Below, one piece after another: positions 63,892-64,000 of a stretch of 64,000 nucleotides of DNA. A program made the translations under genes and the position numbers. Source of the DNA: Methanobacterium aggregans (lineage in GTDB: Archaea; Methanobacteriota; Methanobacteria; Methanobacteriales; Methanobacteriaceae); NCBI RefSeq assembly GCF_017874455.1, contig NZ_JAGGLN010000004.1:248001-312000 (forward strand), in the 5' to 3' direction. Numbering within the stretch: the first letter of the stretch is position 1; each line of letters begins with the position of its first letter. A model generated the notes under the pieces. That model saw only the letters and a program-made list of their open reading frames with translations. It did no database searches and had not been told where the DNA came from.

Positions 63892-64000
63892 GATCTTATT
63901 ATTTAATCAACATGTGCTAAATAATCTTACTCCATATCAAATTGTACCTTACACGATCTAGCCTGCTATTCCGGGGCATTAATAGGTAAATGCTCTATGT

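Overview
The window looks like the chromosome of a mesophilic, AT-rich hydrogenotrophic methanogen of the order Methanobacteriales, probably Methanobacterium. The reasons are a near-complete energy-converting hydrogenase B operon (ehbA to ehbP) in the known methanobacterial gene order, a formylmethanofuran:tetrahydromethanopterin formyltransferase, a tRNA-Trp whose intron carries a box C/D RNA, archaeal TATA boxes of the TTTATATA type, and GGAGG or GGTGAT ribosome sites that match an archaeal 16S 3' end. The genus is inference; no rRNA is present.\n\nLayout. 1-9,300: nucleotidyltransferase, homoserine dehydrogenase, a solitary Cas4-like nuclease, a cupin, a DUF6448-type protein, a membrane PAS/GAF histidine kinase with a zinc-ribbon protein, then an hcp-rubredoxin redox-stress pair. 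9,300-14,600: a structured leader and a 1,210-residue secreted adhesin-like protein with six DUF11 repeats of about 360 bp each, followed by two small paralogous proteins. 14,600-18,000: an ACT-domain protein, then a flavin-fold protein divergent from a TetR regulator, with two palindromic operators around a shared TATA box, and a DUF116 protein overlapping tetR. 18,194-25,350: a five-gene run of accessory metabolism (pyruvyl-transferase-like protein, reductase-adenylation fusion, ATC-hydrolase-like protein, FAD oxidoreductase with a ferredoxin-type cysteine motif, iron-sulfur flavoprotein). This is the best candidate for an undescribed pathway.\n\n25,500-36,600: a winged-helix gene converges on the ehb operon, which runs on the minus strand from ehbA to ehbP. 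The Mrp-like membrane subunits come first, then a 14-motif polyferredoxin, ferredoxin, the hydrogenase small and large subunits and the NuoH-like subunit. Ehb uses the ion gradient to drive H2-dependent reduction of low-potential ferredoxin for carbon assimilation. 36,600-47,000: DUF457 membrane hydrolase, AstE/AspA-like hydrolase, argG, BofA-like protein, bifunctional NAD(P)HX repair enzyme, a two-helix K+ channel whose RCK-N domain is followed by three copies of an unrecognised repeat, ftr, a flippase-like protein and a phosphodiesterase.\n\n47,000-64,000: a DUF308 gene with an apparent 2-nt frameshift, two YbjQ-domain paralogs next to a decayed small gene, a TRAM protein, a slipin, a trkH-trkA potassium uptake pair, a YfhP-like membrane hydrolase, an MBL hydrolase, tRNA-Cys and intron-containing tRNA-Trp, ProC-like reductase, a transglutaminase/methyltransferase pair separated by a G10 tract, a RibD-C-like reductase, a UDG-like protein, DUF3788, a PEP mutase/isocitrate lyase family enzyme, another methyltransferase and a DUF6506 protein. 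No insertion sequence, CRISPR array or rRNA operon was seen.
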